A stretch of 64,000 nt of DNA. Origin: Flavobacterium sp. 1355. GTDB taxonomy: Bacteria > Bacteroidota > Bacteroidia > Flavobacteriales > Flavobacteriaceae. The position numbers were made by a program, and so were the translations under genes. Numbering within the stretch: position 1 is the first letter of the stretch; each line of letters opens with the position of its first letter. The notes beneath the pieces are model-generated. The model was not told the origin of the DNA. It did not search any database and worked only from the letters and a program-made list of their open reading frames with translations. Location of the stretch: NCBI RefSeq assembly GCF_017833415.1, contig NZ_JAFICC010000008.1:1-64000 (forward strand). Direction: 5' to 3'. Below are positions 53,643 through 61,914 of the stretch, piece after piece.

Positions 53643-55043
53643 CTATATTTTCTCCGCCATTTCCAGAGCCGTGTTCAACGCTCTTAATTTATTATAAACT
53701 TCCTGCATTTCGCTTTCTTCGTTTGAGCTTGCAACAATTCCTGCACCTGCCTGGCAATGCAATTGATGATTTTTACTAAGGAAAGTCCGAATCATAATCG
53801 CGTGATTAAAATTGCCTTCAAAATCCATAAAGCCGATTGCTCCTCCGTAGAAATTACGATTTGTTTTTTCATAATCTTCAATTAACTGCATGGCTCTGTG
53901 TTTTGGTGCACCGCTCAAAGTTCCTGCAGGAAAAGTATCTGCAACAACCTGCATGGTAGTGGCTTTTTCATGTAGATGTCCTGTAACTTTTGAAACCAGG
54001 TGAATTACATGCGAGAAAAACTGGACTTCTCTGTATTTTTCTACATTCACATCATGGCCATTTCGGCTCAAATCATTTCTCGCCAGGTCAACAAGCATTA
54101 CATGTTCACTGTTTTCTTTTTTATCCTCAGAAAGTTCTTTTGCCAAAAGTGCATCACGTTCGTCATTTCCGGTTCTTTTGAATGTTCCCGCAATAGGATG
54201 AATTTCGGCTTTTCTGTTTTTTACAATGATTTGAGCTTCAGGAGAAGAACCAAATATTTTAAAATCCCCGTAATCAAAAAAGAACAAATATGGCGAAGGA
54301 TTAATGCTTCTTAAAGCTCTGTAAACATTAAATTCATCACCTTTGAAGCCTTGTGTAAAACGGCGTGATAAAACCAATTGAAAAACATCTCCACGGAAAC
54401 AGTGTTTCTTGGCCAAAGCCACATTGTGTTTGAATTCTTGATCGGTAAGGTTTGAAAATCCTTCGCCTTCTTTGGTGAATTTGTATGAAGCAATATTTCT
54501 GGATTGCAATAGCTGCTCAATTTCTACAATGTTGTTTTTTCCGTCAACACTATGACAAAAAATATAAGCTTCGTTTTTGAAATGATTAATGGCAATGATG
54601 TTTTGATAGACTGCATAAAAAACATCGGGAATTGAGGTTGCATTGTCTTTTTTGGCAATTGTAACTTTTTCGAAATAACGAACAGCATCATAAGAAATGT
54701 ATCCAAACAAACCATTATTGATAAATTTAAAATCGTTTTTCTCTGATTTAAACTGACCTGAAAATTCCTGAATTATTTCCGGAATATTTGATGAACCATC
54801 TACTGGAATTATTTCAGTAGTTCCATCAGGGAAAGTTTTTGTAATTACTTCATTTTCGATTTTGATTGTTGCAATCGGATTACAGCAAACGTAAGAGAAA
54901 CTGTTGTCATTTCCATGATAATCACTACTTTCCAATAATAAACTATTAGGGAATTTATCTCTTATTTTAAAATAAATACTTACCGGCGTAATAGTATCTG
55001 CAAGAATTTGTTTGTAGTGTGTGTTGAGTATAAAAGGTTTCAA
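53643..55043 (-). CDS. trpE: Anthranilate synthase component I
   Basis: A chorismate-binding enzyme of 466 residues. LLES at 36-39 is the tryptophan feedback-binding element. Catalytic regions include GSSPEAQI, HPIAGTFKRT, LVDLARNDL, DTFPAGTLSGAPK and QAGAGIVASS. It converts chorismate to anthranilate with TrpG. It is the first structural gene of the operon, preceded by the leader peptide and attenuator at 55093-55221. Confidence 0.97.
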   Translation of the reverse strand: MKPFILNTHYKQILADTITPVSIYFKIRDKFPNSLLLESSDYHGNDNSFSYVCCNPIATIKIENEVITKTFPDGTTEIIPVDGSSNIPEIIQEFSGQFKSEKNDFKFINNGLFGYISYDAVRYFEKVTIAKKDNATSIPDVFYAVYQNIIAINHFKNEAYIFCHSVDGKNNIVEIEQLLQSRNIASYKFTKEGEGFSNLTDQEFKHNVALAKKHCFRGDVFQLVLSRRFTQGFKGDEFNVYRALRSINPSPYLFFFDYGDFKIFGSSPEAQIIVKNRKAEIHPIAGTFKRTGNDERDALLAKELSEDKKENSEHVMLVDLARNDLSRNGHDVNVEKYREVQFFSHVIHLVSKVTGHLHEKATTMQVVADTFPAGTLSGAPKHRAMQLIEDYEKTNRNFYGGAIGFMDFEGNFNHAIMIRTFLSKNHQLHCQAGAGIVASSNEESEMQEVYNKLRALNTALEMAEKI

Positions 55044-55092
55044 AGTATATAGATTTTAATTTTAATGTATTTTTTGTGTTTCGATTATGACC

Positions 55093-55126
55093 AAAAAAAA
55101 AGGCTTGTCGTGATGACAAGCCTTTT
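55093..55126 (-). terminator. trp attenuator terminator
   Basis: On the minus strand AAAAGGCTTGTC, a 5-nt loop, GACAAGCCTTTT and then a run of T. It is a 12-bp perfect stem with a nine-T tail, 39 bp after the leader-peptide stop and about 50 bp before the trpE start. A terminator at the head of an operon only makes sense as a conditional one. Confidence 0.93.
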
Positions 55127-55153
55127 ATATTTATAGTTTTTTACAATACCATA

Positions 55154-55190
55154 GGAAGCTTTGTTCACGACGTTTGACGTAAATTCTTCC
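55154..55190 (-). promoter_or_regulatory. Alternative pairing segments of the trp leader RNA
   Basis: GGAAG (minus 55190-55186, overlapping the third Trp codon) pairs with CTTCC (minus 55158-55154). The second segment, with ACAAAGCTTCC, can instead pair with AAGGCTTGT of the terminator's left arm, with one bulge. These are candidates for the 1:2 and 2:3 structures. The pairing is my inference. Confidence 0.5.
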
Positions 55191-55221
55191 ACCACCAAGT
55201 ATTGTTTAAAATTGTTCTCAT
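55165..55221 (-). CDS. trpL: trp operon leader peptide (Trp-Trp-Trp)
   Basis: An 18-codon reading frame reading MRTILNNTWWWKNLRQTS and a stop. Trp codons 9, 10 and 11 are consecutive (55197-55189), although Trp is rare elsewhere. The start codon is preceded by an A-rich stretch as is usual in Bacteroidota. It lies between the promoter at 55239-55246 and the attenuator terminator, upstream of trpE. It would sense charged tRNA-Trp by ribosome stalling at the Trp run, as in enteric trpL. Confidence 0.93.
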   Translation of the reverse strand: MRTILNNTWWWKNLRQTS

Positions 55222-55238
55222 TTCTTTTTTTGTTGAAG

Positions 55239-55246
55239 CAAAGATA
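55239..55246 (-). promoter_or_regulatory. -7 element of the trp operon promoter
   Basis: Minus-strand TATCTTTG fits TAnnTTTG. The leader-peptide ATG begins 18 bp downstream, so the 5' leader before it is about a dozen bases. I see no clean TTTG at the -33 spacing. Confidence 0.65.
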
Positions 55247-55342
55247 TAAATGTAATTTGAATTGAGAGATATAAAAATTCAAAAAAAACTTTTCTAAATC
55301 TGAAAATTTGTTAAATTTTAATTTTACCTGCTCTTTAAGTAC

Positions 55343-56623
55343 TTAATTTCCAATTGCAATTGTATTGTTTACATTGGCTCTAAAGTCTGGGCTCCCTTTA
55401 ATATTTGGTGTTAAAAAAAGCTCATTATTTTTCATTTTAGTATATCCAATCCCATTTTCAGGTTTGTTATACCAGTTATCCAATGTAGAATTGATGCTGC
55501 TTGATTCGCTTACAATTCCCCCATTGCAATTATTTACAACTACATTTTTGAATGTAATTTTAGATAAATTCTCATTACTGTTTCCCACGTTTCCTTCTAA
55601 TAAAACAAAAGGAGTAAAGCCCGAAACAATGGTATTGGTTAAGCTAAAAAAGGTATTTTCTCTAATAAAAAGAGATTCTCTTACCAATCCCTGATTGTTT
55701 TCTTCCAGATTTACCAAAGTAATATTGCTTGCAGTTATTTTGGTCATTTTCTTGCTCATATCTGTATTCTGAATTTTATCATAAGAGTCTACTTCAAAAC
55801 ATCTTGATCCCGAAACATCTGACGAAAATGGATGACGGACTGCAATACTATTACTAATATTGATTTGGGCGCCTTGCGTAAAATCAAAATCATCATCTGT
55901 AGTTCGGTAAGAGACTAAATTACTCATATTCAAATCTCCGCCGTAACATTCAAAAGAATCATCATTCGAATAACTGATCTGAATATTATTCAAAATGGTT
56001 TTTCGTCCAATACCTGCCAGAGAAAGTCCGTTAAGTTCTTTTAAAGCACTTAATTTTCTTCCTGCATATTCAATTCTCACATATTTTAAAATTCCGGAAT
56101 TATCTTCTGCATCCTGACCTCCGTAATGATTTAATATTGGATCTAAATCAAAAGGCAATGTGTGCACACCTCCAAGAATATTAATTGGTGCTTTTCCCAG
56201 AATAATAATACCGCCCCAGTCTCCCGGTTTTCTTTCTGTTTTTTCTTTATTTGAAGTAAAAACAATAGGATCAGTTTCTAAACCTTCGGCAATAATTTTT
56301 GCACCATTGGTTATCACAAGTGTCCCGCAGCTTTTATCATCTCCGCGAATTACAGTTCCCGGCTCTATGCTCAAAGTAGCATTGTTGGTAACATACACAA
56401 CACCAACTAATTGATAAGTATTGCGTTTTAATAATTTGGTATCTTTATCTATTATTCCGGCAATTATATTAGTAGCTTCGTTATATTCGTTTGCAGCAGG
56501 CTTAAAATTAGTCCAGTTATTCATCCAGTTATTAGTTCCAATAATTCCTTTTTGCTGTTGCTGAGCGTGAAGAAAAAAACTGCTGAGAAGAGTAATAATG
56601 GCAATTTGTATTTTTGTTTTCAT
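55343..56623 (-). CDS. Secreted beta-helix protein
   Basis: A protein of 426 residues with a signal peptide (1-20, FFLHAQ). Residues about 70-350 are short repeated strands typical of a right-handed beta-helix (ATLSIEPGTVIRGDD, GIVSESSSIN). GDWGGIIILGKAP is a landmark of a Bacteroidota family often mis-named as transporters. There is no T9SS sorting domain. It is a stand-alone gene upstream of the trp promoter. Confidence 0.78.
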   Translation of the reverse strand: MKTKIQIAIITLLSSFFLHAQQQQKGIIGTNNWMNNWTNFKPAANEYNEATNIIAGIIDKDTKLLKRNTYQLVGVVYVTNNATLSIEPGTVIRGDDKSCGTLVITNGAKIIAEGLETDPIVFTSNKEKTERKPGDWGGIIILGKAPINILGGVHTLPFDLDPILNHYGGQDAEDNSGILKYVRIEYAGRKLSALKELNGLSLAGIGRKTILNNIQISYSNDDSFECYGGDLNMSNLVSYRTTDDDFDFTQGAQINISNSIAVRHPFSSDVSGSRCFEVDSYDKIQNTDMSKKMTKITASNITLVNLEENNQGLVRESLFIRENTFFSLTNTIVSGFTPFVLLEGNVGNSNENLSKITFKNVVVNNCNGGIVSESSSINSTLDNWYNKPENGIGYTKMKNNELFLTPNIKGSPDFRANVNNTIAIGN

Positions 56624-56710
56624 AACTATAATTTGATTTCTAGTTTGATTTTTTTAATTACCCAAAATTAGAAGCCATATGTTAATCAAAACTCTGATCG
56701 TTGTTACCAA

Positions 56711-56736
56711 AACGTTACGCTAGTATTAATAACGTT
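56711..56736. promoter_or_regulatory. Inverted repeat upstream of the beta-helix gene
   Basis: AACGTTA (56711-56717) and TAACGTT (56730-56736) face each other with 12 bp between. The repeat lies about 90-110 bp before the start codon and may be a regulator site. No candidate protein is evident. Confidence 0.35.
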
Positions 56737-56761
56737 ATTTTTTTGAAAACTTCATAAAAAA

Positions 56762-56793
56762 GAACCCCTAATAGCATAAACTATTAGGGGTTC
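56762..56793 (-). terminator. Terminator after yceI
   Basis: GAACCCCTAATAG / CTATTAGGGGTTC is a 13-bp perfect stem with a T-run on the minus strand. It ends the marR-nitroreductase-yceI run. Confidence 0.92.
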
Positions 56794-56823
56794 CTGAATA
56801 TTTGAACTAGTAAGTCTGAAATA

Positions 56824-57390
56824 TTAGAATTTTAAAGCTACAGCCAATTCAAATTCGTCACTGATAGTTTTGTCTCCTAAACCTTCAAAGAAACTTCCTG
56901 AACCGTATTTAATATCGTATTTAGTTCTGTCAACTTTAAATGCAGTTGTAGCAGTATTTCCAGCTACAGTGATGTCAAAAGTTACTGGTTTAGTAATTCC
57001 TTTGATAGTTAAATCTGCAGTTACAGTATATACGTCAGTTGCTTTAGCACCGATAGTTTTGAAAACTAATTTTGCAGTTGGGAATTTATCAGTTCCGAAG
57101 AAATCGTCAGCTTTTAAGTGACCGTTTAGTTTTCCTTGGTATTCTCCAGTTAAATCTGTTGCAGTTAAAGAAGTCATGTCAACTGTAAAGCTGCCACCAA
57201 CTAATTTTTTTCCTTTGAAAACTACAGCACCATCTTTAAAGTTTACAGTTCCAGAATGTTCTCCTGTTACTTTTTTACCTACCCATTTGATAGTAGATGC
57301 TTTTACGTCGATTTTCTTTGTTTGTGCGTTTACAGAAACGCTAGCCACTGCTACGAATAATGCTATTGCAATTGTTTTTAAATTTTTCAT
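56824..57390 (-). CDS. YceI-family periplasmic lipid-binding protein
   Basis: A protein of 188 residues with a signal peptide (1-22, VSVNAQ). The rest is a lipocalin-like beta-barrel with family strings: STIKWVGKKVTGEHSGTV, GSFTVDMTSL, LNGHLKADDFF and FKVDRTKYDIKYGSG. YceI proteins bind isoprenoid lipids such as quinone precursors. It follows the nitroreductase gene by 31 bp, suggesting one unit under the MarR regulator. Confidence 0.93.
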   Translation of the reverse strand: MKNLKTIAIALFVAVASVSVNAQTKKIDVKASTIKWVGKKVTGEHSGTVNFKDGAVVFKGKKLVGGSFTVDMTSLTATDLTGEYQGKLNGHLKADDFFGTDKFPTAKLVFKTIGAKATDVYTVTADLTIKGITKPVTFDITVAGNTATTAFKVDRTKYDIKYGSGSFFEGLGDKTISDEFELAVALKF

Positions 57391-57421
57391 GTTGTAAAAA
57401 TTGATTTTGGATTAATAATAA

Positions 57422-58054
57422 TTATAGTGTAATAAATAATTCTTCGTGTGATTTTCTAACTTTTTTGTAATGCTGAGCGTCGTCCTCATCATGTCTGTAA
57501 CCTACAGTTGCGATAACAGCTGCGTTTAAGCCTAATTTATCGAAACCTAAAATTTCGTTGAATGCCGCAGCATTAAAACCTTCCATTGGAGTTGCATCGA
57601 TTTTTAATTCAGCAGCAGCAGCCAGCAAAGTTCCTAAAGCAATGTAAGTTTGTTTTGCTGTCCAGATATTTTTAGCGTCTTGTGATAAGTTAGAAATCAC
57701 GCCATTCATCATATCTGCAAATCCGCCTAATGCCTCAGTAGGAACACCTCTTGTTTCGCTGATGTTTTTAATATAAGCAGCCACAGATTCTGGTCCGGCA
57801 TTTAAGTCGTTTGCAAAAATAAATAATTGAGAAGCATCTGTAATTTGAGTTTGTCCGTAAGCAGCAGCTTTTAATTGCTCTCTTAATTCAGGGTTTTCTA
57901 CTATAACCACTTTATATGGCTGTAATCCGTATGAAGAAGCAGCTAATCTGACAGCTTCTTTTAAAGTATTTAAATCTGCCTCTGAGATTTTTTTTGTTGC
58001 ATCAAACTTTTTTGTTGCATATCTCCAGTTTAGATTTTCTAAAAGTGTACTCAT
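57422..58054 (-). CDS. NAD(P)H-dependent nitroreductase/oxidoreductase (NfsB type)
   Basis: An FMN enzyme of 210 residues. LNWRYATKKFD, SSYGLQPYKVVIVEN and the C-terminal AAVIATVGYRHDED are typical of the NfsB/dihydropteridine reductase group. It reduces quinones or nitroaromatics. The gene begins 4 bp after the MarR stop, so the regulator probably controls it. Confidence 0.92.
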   Translation of the reverse strand: MSTLLENLNWRYATKKFDATKKISEADLNTLKEAVRLAASSYGLQPYKVVIVENPELREQLKAAAYGQTQITDASQLFIFANDLNAGPESVAAYIKNISETRGVPTEALGGFADMMNGVISNLSQDAKNIWTAKQTYIALGTLLAAAAELKIDATPMEGFNAAAFNEILGFDKLGLNAAVIATVGYRHDEDDAQHYKKVRKSHEELFITL

Positions 58055-58058
58055 AATA

Positions 58059-58520
58059 TTAATTTTGTTGGGTTCGGTATTTTTCTAATAATGTATTCAA
58101 TAATTCTAATTCTTCCGGGCTTATATTGTTTGCAAATGCGCGCTCATGCTCATCTACTTTCGGATCTAATTCTTTTAAGACATCCAGTCCTTTTTGTGTA
58201 ATCAGAACCTCGATTTTTCGTCGATTACCAGGACAGACATTTCTTGTTACTAATTCTTTGAGCAATAATTTATCAACCAATCGGGTCGTATTACTCGTTT
58301 TTGCCAACATGCGCTCCTGTATGACACACATATTAGCAGGATTTCCTTTTTGTCCTCTTAATATACGCAGCACATTATATTGTTCTCCTGATAAATCATA
58401 CGGTTTCATCAACTCGTTGAAATTATCCTGAATTACATTTTGCGTGTACATAATGTTTAGAATAACTTTTTTCGCATTATCCATCTTAACTGTACTCTTA
58501 ATAACCTCTTCAATTGTCAT
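58059..58520 (-). CDS. MarR-family regulator
   Basis: A protein of 153 residues. The winged helix is at about 45-115 (LSGEQYNVLRILRGQ, MLAKTSNTTRLVDKLLLKELV, RKIEVLITQKG). Cys64 and Cys97 (NMCVIQE, RNVCPGNRR) could make it thiol-sensitive. Two perfect 16-bp palindromes overlap its promoter. It controls the nitroreductase and probably yceI. Confidence 0.93.
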   Translation of the reverse strand: MTIEEVIKSTVKMDNAKKVILNIMYTQNVIQDNFNELMKPYDLSGEQYNVLRILRGQKGNPANMCVIQERMLAKTSNTTRLVDKLLLKELVTRNVCPGNRRKIEVLITQKGLDVLKELDPKVDEHERAFANNISPEELELLNTLLEKYRTQQN

Positions 58521-58535
58521 AGTCGTAAGTGTATA

Positions 58536-58581
58536 ATTTGTATATACAAATGTATAACTTTTAATAGTTGTATATACAACT
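58536..58581. promoter_or_regulatory. Twin MarR operators over the promoter
   Basis: ATTTGTATATACAAAT (58536-58551) and AGTTGTATATACAACT (58566-58581) are perfect 16-bp palindromes with the shared core TTGTATATACAA. Their centres are exactly 30 bp apart. The minus-strand -7 TACATTTG (58547-58554) overlaps the first, and the second covers the -33 position. Confidence 0.85.
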
Positions 58582-58817
58582 GTTATGTTAATTTTTTGTT
58601 AATACATAAGTTTCTAATTCTTTCTAAAATGAGATTGCTTTTATGCTTACGATAAAATTAATGTATTTTTCGTTTTAAATACCTGATAATTTGATATTTA
58701 ATATTAATTTAAAGCGGAGTAGTAAAGGAATATTTTAAATCTTTTGGAGGAGGTTTTTTTTGTAAGATTAATTTAAAGTGAATCCTAAAGACTTTAAAAA
58801 GTCAGTTAGTTTTTTGT

Positions 58818-60395
58818 TTATTGAAATTCAGACAAGAGAAAACCTTTGGAAATTGCTTTAAAATTTGAAATTTCTTTGGTTATCCAAATCTCATCATGCC
58901 CAAGTTCTTTAGCGATAATTCGTGCCGTTTTTTCTGAAGACTGAATTGCTGCTCTGGCATCTAAGAATAATAAACGAACACGTCTGGCCAGAATATCATC
59001 AACAGTTCTTGCCATTTCATAACGAATGGCCCAGACTACTTCTGCCATTGTAAATTCATGATCAGGATGTAGCTTCTCTGCCAATTCAGGTTCATTTTTT
59101 TGTAATTCGATTATTTTGGGACTATCAGAACCATAAATATAAAGATGATTTTCGCGGTCAAAATTAGTGGTAGATTTATTTCCGTGAATAGAGAGATGCT
59201 CTGTAATACAGTTTTTCTTAATCAATTTGCGCGTACTGATCGCTTTATCTACAATATCTTCGGCAATTTTTCTATATGTAGTCCATTTTCCTCCTGTAAT
59301 GGTTATAAGACCCGTTTCAGAAACGATGATTTTATGACTTCTGGACACTTCTTTTGTGCTTTTGCCTTCTTCTTCGGGGGCTGCCAATGGGCGCAAGCCG
59401 GCAAAAACAGATAATACATCTTTTCTAGTTGGTTTTTTGGCCAAGAAACGTTGTGCAGTTTCCAGAACAAACTCAATTTCGCTTTCTAAGGCAATAGGTT
59501 CCAGACTTTGTTTTTTTATTAAAGTATCTGTAGTTCCTACCACAATACGATCATGCCACGGAACGGCAAATAATACTCTTCCGTCTTTTGTTTTAGGAAT
59601 CATTAATGCATTTTCGCCAGGCAGGAAAGATTTGTCAAAAACAAGATGAATTCCCTGACTGGGTACTATATATTTCTTATAAACGTTATCGTTTAGTTTC
59701 ATTATGGCATTTGTAAAAACGCCGGTAGCATTTATGACAGCAGAACCTTTTATGTCATATTTAGTCCCAGTTTCCTCGTCTAGTGCCTGAACACCAATAA
59801 CCTGGTTTTTGTCATCCTTTACTAAGTTGACGACTTTTACATAATTTAAAAGACAAGCTCCGTTTTCTACAGCAGTCTGCGCAATATTAATGGCTAAACG
59901 GGAATCATCAAATTGTCCGTCGTGATAAATGACGCCATTTACTAAACCATTTTCCTGTATGTTTGGTAGCATTTCAAGAGTTGTTTTCTTTGAAATGTAT
60001 TTGGAACTGCCCAGGCTTAGGCAACCTGAGAGTAAATCATAAATTTTTAATCCGATTGTGTAGAAATAGCCGCTCCACCAATTGTAGTTTGGAATAACAA
60101 ATGATTGATTTTTGACTAAATGATTTGCATTTTGTGCCAATAATCCTCTTTCTTTTAGAGCTTCTCTTACCAAATGAATATCTCCCTGTGCCAGATAACG
60201 TACACCGCCATGAACTAATTTGGTACTTCTGCTCGATGTTCCTTTTGCAAAATCTACTGCTTCCAGTAAAATTGTTTTATAACCTCTGCTGGCAGCATCA
60301 AGAGCAGTACCAAGACCGCTTGCTCCTCCGCCTATTATAATAATGTCCCATTTTTCTGTATTCTGTAATTTAGATAATTGTTCGGAGCGTTTCAT
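58818..60395 (-). CDS. glpD: Glycerol-3-phosphate dehydrogenase, FAD-dependent
   Basis: A protein of 525 residues. The FAD motif is GGGASGLGTALDA (22-34). Substrate-site landmarks are GTSSRSTKLVHGGVRYL, GQFDDSRLAINIAQT and ITGGKWTTYRKIAED. The C-terminal DAO_C domain is complete. It oxidises glycerol-3-phosphate and passes electrons to quinone. It is transcribed alone from a TATGTTTG -7 element at 60437-60444. Confidence 0.96.
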   Translation of the reverse strand: MKRSEQLSKLQNTEKWDIIIIGGGASGLGTALDAASRGYKTILLEAVDFAKGTSSRSTKLVHGGVRYLAQGDIHLVREALKERGLLAQNANHLVKNQSFVIPNYNWWSGYFYTIGLKIYDLLSGCLSLGSSKYISKKTTLEMLPNIQENGLVNGVIYHDGQFDDSRLAINIAQTAVENGACLLNYVKVVNLVKDDKNQVIGVQALDEETGTKYDIKGSAVINATGVFTNAIMKLNDNVYKKYIVPSQGIHLVFDKSFLPGENALMIPKTKDGRVLFAVPWHDRIVVGTTDTLIKKQSLEPIALESEIEFVLETAQRFLAKKPTRKDVLSVFAGLRPLAAPEEEGKSTKEVSRSHKIIVSETGLITITGGKWTTYRKIAEDIVDKAISTRKLIKKNCITEHLSIHGNKSTTNFDRENHLYIYGSDSPKIIELQKNEPELAEKLHPDHEFTMAEVVWAIRYEMARTVDDILARRVRLLFLDARAAIQSSEKTARIIAKELGHDEIWITKEISNFKAISKGFLLSEFQ

Positions 60396-60436
60396 ATGGT
60401 ATTTTGAGGCTTATTCTTGCAGGACTTATTGTTAAG

Positions 60437-60444
60437 CAAACATA
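60437..60444 (-). promoter_or_regulatory. -7 element of glpD promoter
   Basis: Minus-strand TATGTTTG fits TAnnTTTG, 41 bp before the start codon. Confidence 0.55.
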
Positions 60445-60535
60445 AGAAAAGGAATGACAATAAAATTGATTGTTTATCTTAAATAAGACACAAAATTCAG
60501 AGTTTTGAAAAATAGAAAGAATTGTAAGTTGTTTG

Positions 60536-60655
60536 GTAGCGTGAGGGATAGGAGCAAACTGCCGAAGCAGTGCGGATAGCCCGACAGCATGCTGATAAGA
60601 GGGCATATAAGCGTATGGTATTTTTGCCCTCTTATCGGGATGGTGGCACGCCCTT
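60536..60655. ncRNA. Conserved structured element, Flavo-1-like (copy 2)
   Basis: GAGGGATAGGAGC and GCGGATAGCCCGACAG flank an ACTGC-CGAA-GCAGT hairpin. Then GATAAGAGGGCA pairs with TGCCCTCTTATC over 12 bp. The first part corresponds to the element at 48488-48553. From memory it resembles the Flavo-1 RNA motif; its role is unknown. Confidence 0.55.
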
Positions 60656-60668
60656 ATAAAAAATATTT

Positions 60669-60731
60669 GTTTCAGGTTTCAGGTTTCAAGTTTCAAGTTG
60701 ATATGAAAACCTGAAACCTGAAACCTGAAAC
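60669..60731. repeat. Inverted GTTTCAGG repeat
   Basis: GTTTCAGGTTTCAGGTTTCA on the left and AACCTGAAACCTGAAACCTG on the right; each arm is itself a tandem of GTTTCAG. It lies 20 bp after the stop of the minus-strand YeeE/YedE-half gene and might act as its terminator. Confidence 0.75.
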
Positions 60732-60750
60732 AAAAAAAGGATAAGTAAAA

Positions 60751-61230
60751 TTAATGAGGAAGTTTGTCTTTTATTAAGCCATAAACCCATGTTCCTGCAA
60801 TTGCACTTACTAAAGTTACAACGATTACAGTAGCGCCTGTGCCAATTTGAGCGAAAAGCGGGCCAGGACAAGCTCCTGTGATTGCCCAGCCGAAACCAAA
60901 TAATAATCCGCCGTAGATTTGCCCTTTGCTGAATGTTTTTGGCTGAATTTCAATTTTTTCGCCCTGAAGGGTTTTAATATTGAATTTTTTTATGATGAAA
61001 ACAGAAATAACACCTACAGCAACTGCACTTCCAATTACGCCATACATAAAGAATGATTGGAGATGAAACATTTCCTGAATACGAAACCAGCTGATGATTT
61101 CTGCTTTTACGAATACAATGCCGAAAAAGATGCCTACGATTAAATATTTAAGGTTTGAAAATCCTGAATCTTTGATTTGGCTTCCGTTGATTCCTTCTGT
61201 GTCAGTGTTTTTATTTTCTAAATTATTCAT
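60751..61230 (-). CDS. YeeE/YedE-like membrane protein, half 2 (DUF6691)
   Basis: A protein of 159 residues with four membrane helices. The conserved Cys is in GACPGPLFAQIG (about residue 119). It pairs with the next upstream gene, each giving half of a YeeE-type sulfur transporter that carries thiosulfate-like ions by Cys relay. It is the last gene of a three-gene unit. Confidence 0.88.
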   Translation of the reverse strand: MNNLENKNTDTEGINGSQIKDSGFSNLKYLIVGIFFGIVFVKAEIISWFRIQEMFHLQSFFMYGVIGSAVAVGVISVFIIKKFNIKTLQGEKIEIQPKTFSKGQIYGGLLFGFGWAITGACPGPLFAQIGTGATVIVVTLVSAIAGTWVYGLIKDKLPH

Positions 61231-61240
61231 TTTTGAAATT

Positions 61241-61804
61241 TTAAAGTGAAAGAATATAAGGAAGAATCAAAAGTGTCATTGCAAAACCACCAATCATAAA
61301 ACATATTGTTGCGATTAATGACGGCCATTGCAGATTTGATAAACCCATAATGGCATGTCCGCTTGTACATCCTCCGGCATAACGTGTTCCGAAACCTACT
61401 AAAAATCCGCCTACGACAATCATAATGAAGCCGCGAAGGGTGAATAAACTTTCCCATGAAAATAACTGCGATGGAACTAAACCAGTATGATCTGTGATTC
61501 CGTAAGTGGCTAATTTCTCTGATAATTCGGGAGCTATTGCAACCGGATTTGGATTGGATAGGAAATGGGCGCCAATAACACCGCCAAGGAATATCCCTAG
61601 AACGAAGAATAAATTCCAGCTTTCTTTTTTCCAGTCGTATTTAAAAAACGGAATATTTGCCGGAATGCACATCGCGCAAATATGTCGCAATGAAGAACTG
61701 ATTCCGAAAGATTTATTTCCGATGATTAATAAAATCGGAACTGTTAATCCGATTAACGGCCCGGCAACATACCAAGGCCAGGGTTCTTTGATGATTTCTA
61801 GCAT
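61241..61804 (-). CDS. YeeE/YedE-like membrane protein, half 1
   Basis: A protein of 187 residues with four or five membrane helices. Its conserved Cys is in AGGCTSGHAIMGL (about residue 144), the repeat-1 motif of YeeE. Together with half 2 it would form a full sulfur-compound channel. It is spaced 10 bp from half 2. Upstream is the MBL-rhodanese gene. Confidence 0.9.
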   Translation of the reverse strand: MLEIIKEPWPWYVAGPLIGLTVPILLIIGNKSFGISSSLRHICAMCIPANIPFFKYDWKKESWNLFFVLGIFLGGVIGAHFLSNPNPVAIAPELSEKLATYGITDHTGLVPSQLFSWESLFTLRGFIMIVVGGFLVGFGTRYAGGCTSGHAIMGLSNLQWPSLIATICFMIGGFAMTLLILPYILSL

Positions 61805-61807
61805 ATT

Positions 61808-61912
61808 TTTAGGGTCTAAGTTGCTAAGGTTCTGAGTTACTAAGGTTTGAGTTATTAAGTTTAAAGGTTAAAAAATCTTAGAACCTTAGAATCTTAGTAC
61901 CTCAGCACCTCT
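61808..61912. repeat. Inverted dispersed repeat
   Basis: GGTCTAAGTTGCTAAGG and GTTCTGAGTTACTAAGG on the left, CTTAGAACCTTAGAATC and CTTAGTACCTCAGCACC on the right. It is the same word family as 10592-10750 and 32638-33012. It fills the gap between the MBL gene and YeeE half 1. Confidence 0.75.
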
Positions 61913-61914
61913 AA

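Larger units (their letters stand above)
60396..60750. other. Intergenic region between glpD and the sulfur-transport genes
   Basis: This 355-bp gap holds the glpD promoter, the Flavo-1-like element and an inverted GTTTCAGG repeat. I see no gene in it; a 78-codon frame on the minus strand crosses the structured element. Confidence 0.7.

Noticed and set aside
55085-55282. 65-codon minus-strand reading frame over the trp leader
   Set aside because: It crosses the promoter, the Trp leader ORF and the attenuator in another frame, and its composition is not protein-like. The 18-codon leader ORF explains the region.
60370-60606. 78-codon minus-strand reading frame upstream of glpD
   Set aside because: It overlaps the structured Flavo-1-like element and the glpD start; the translation is dominated by the repeat.
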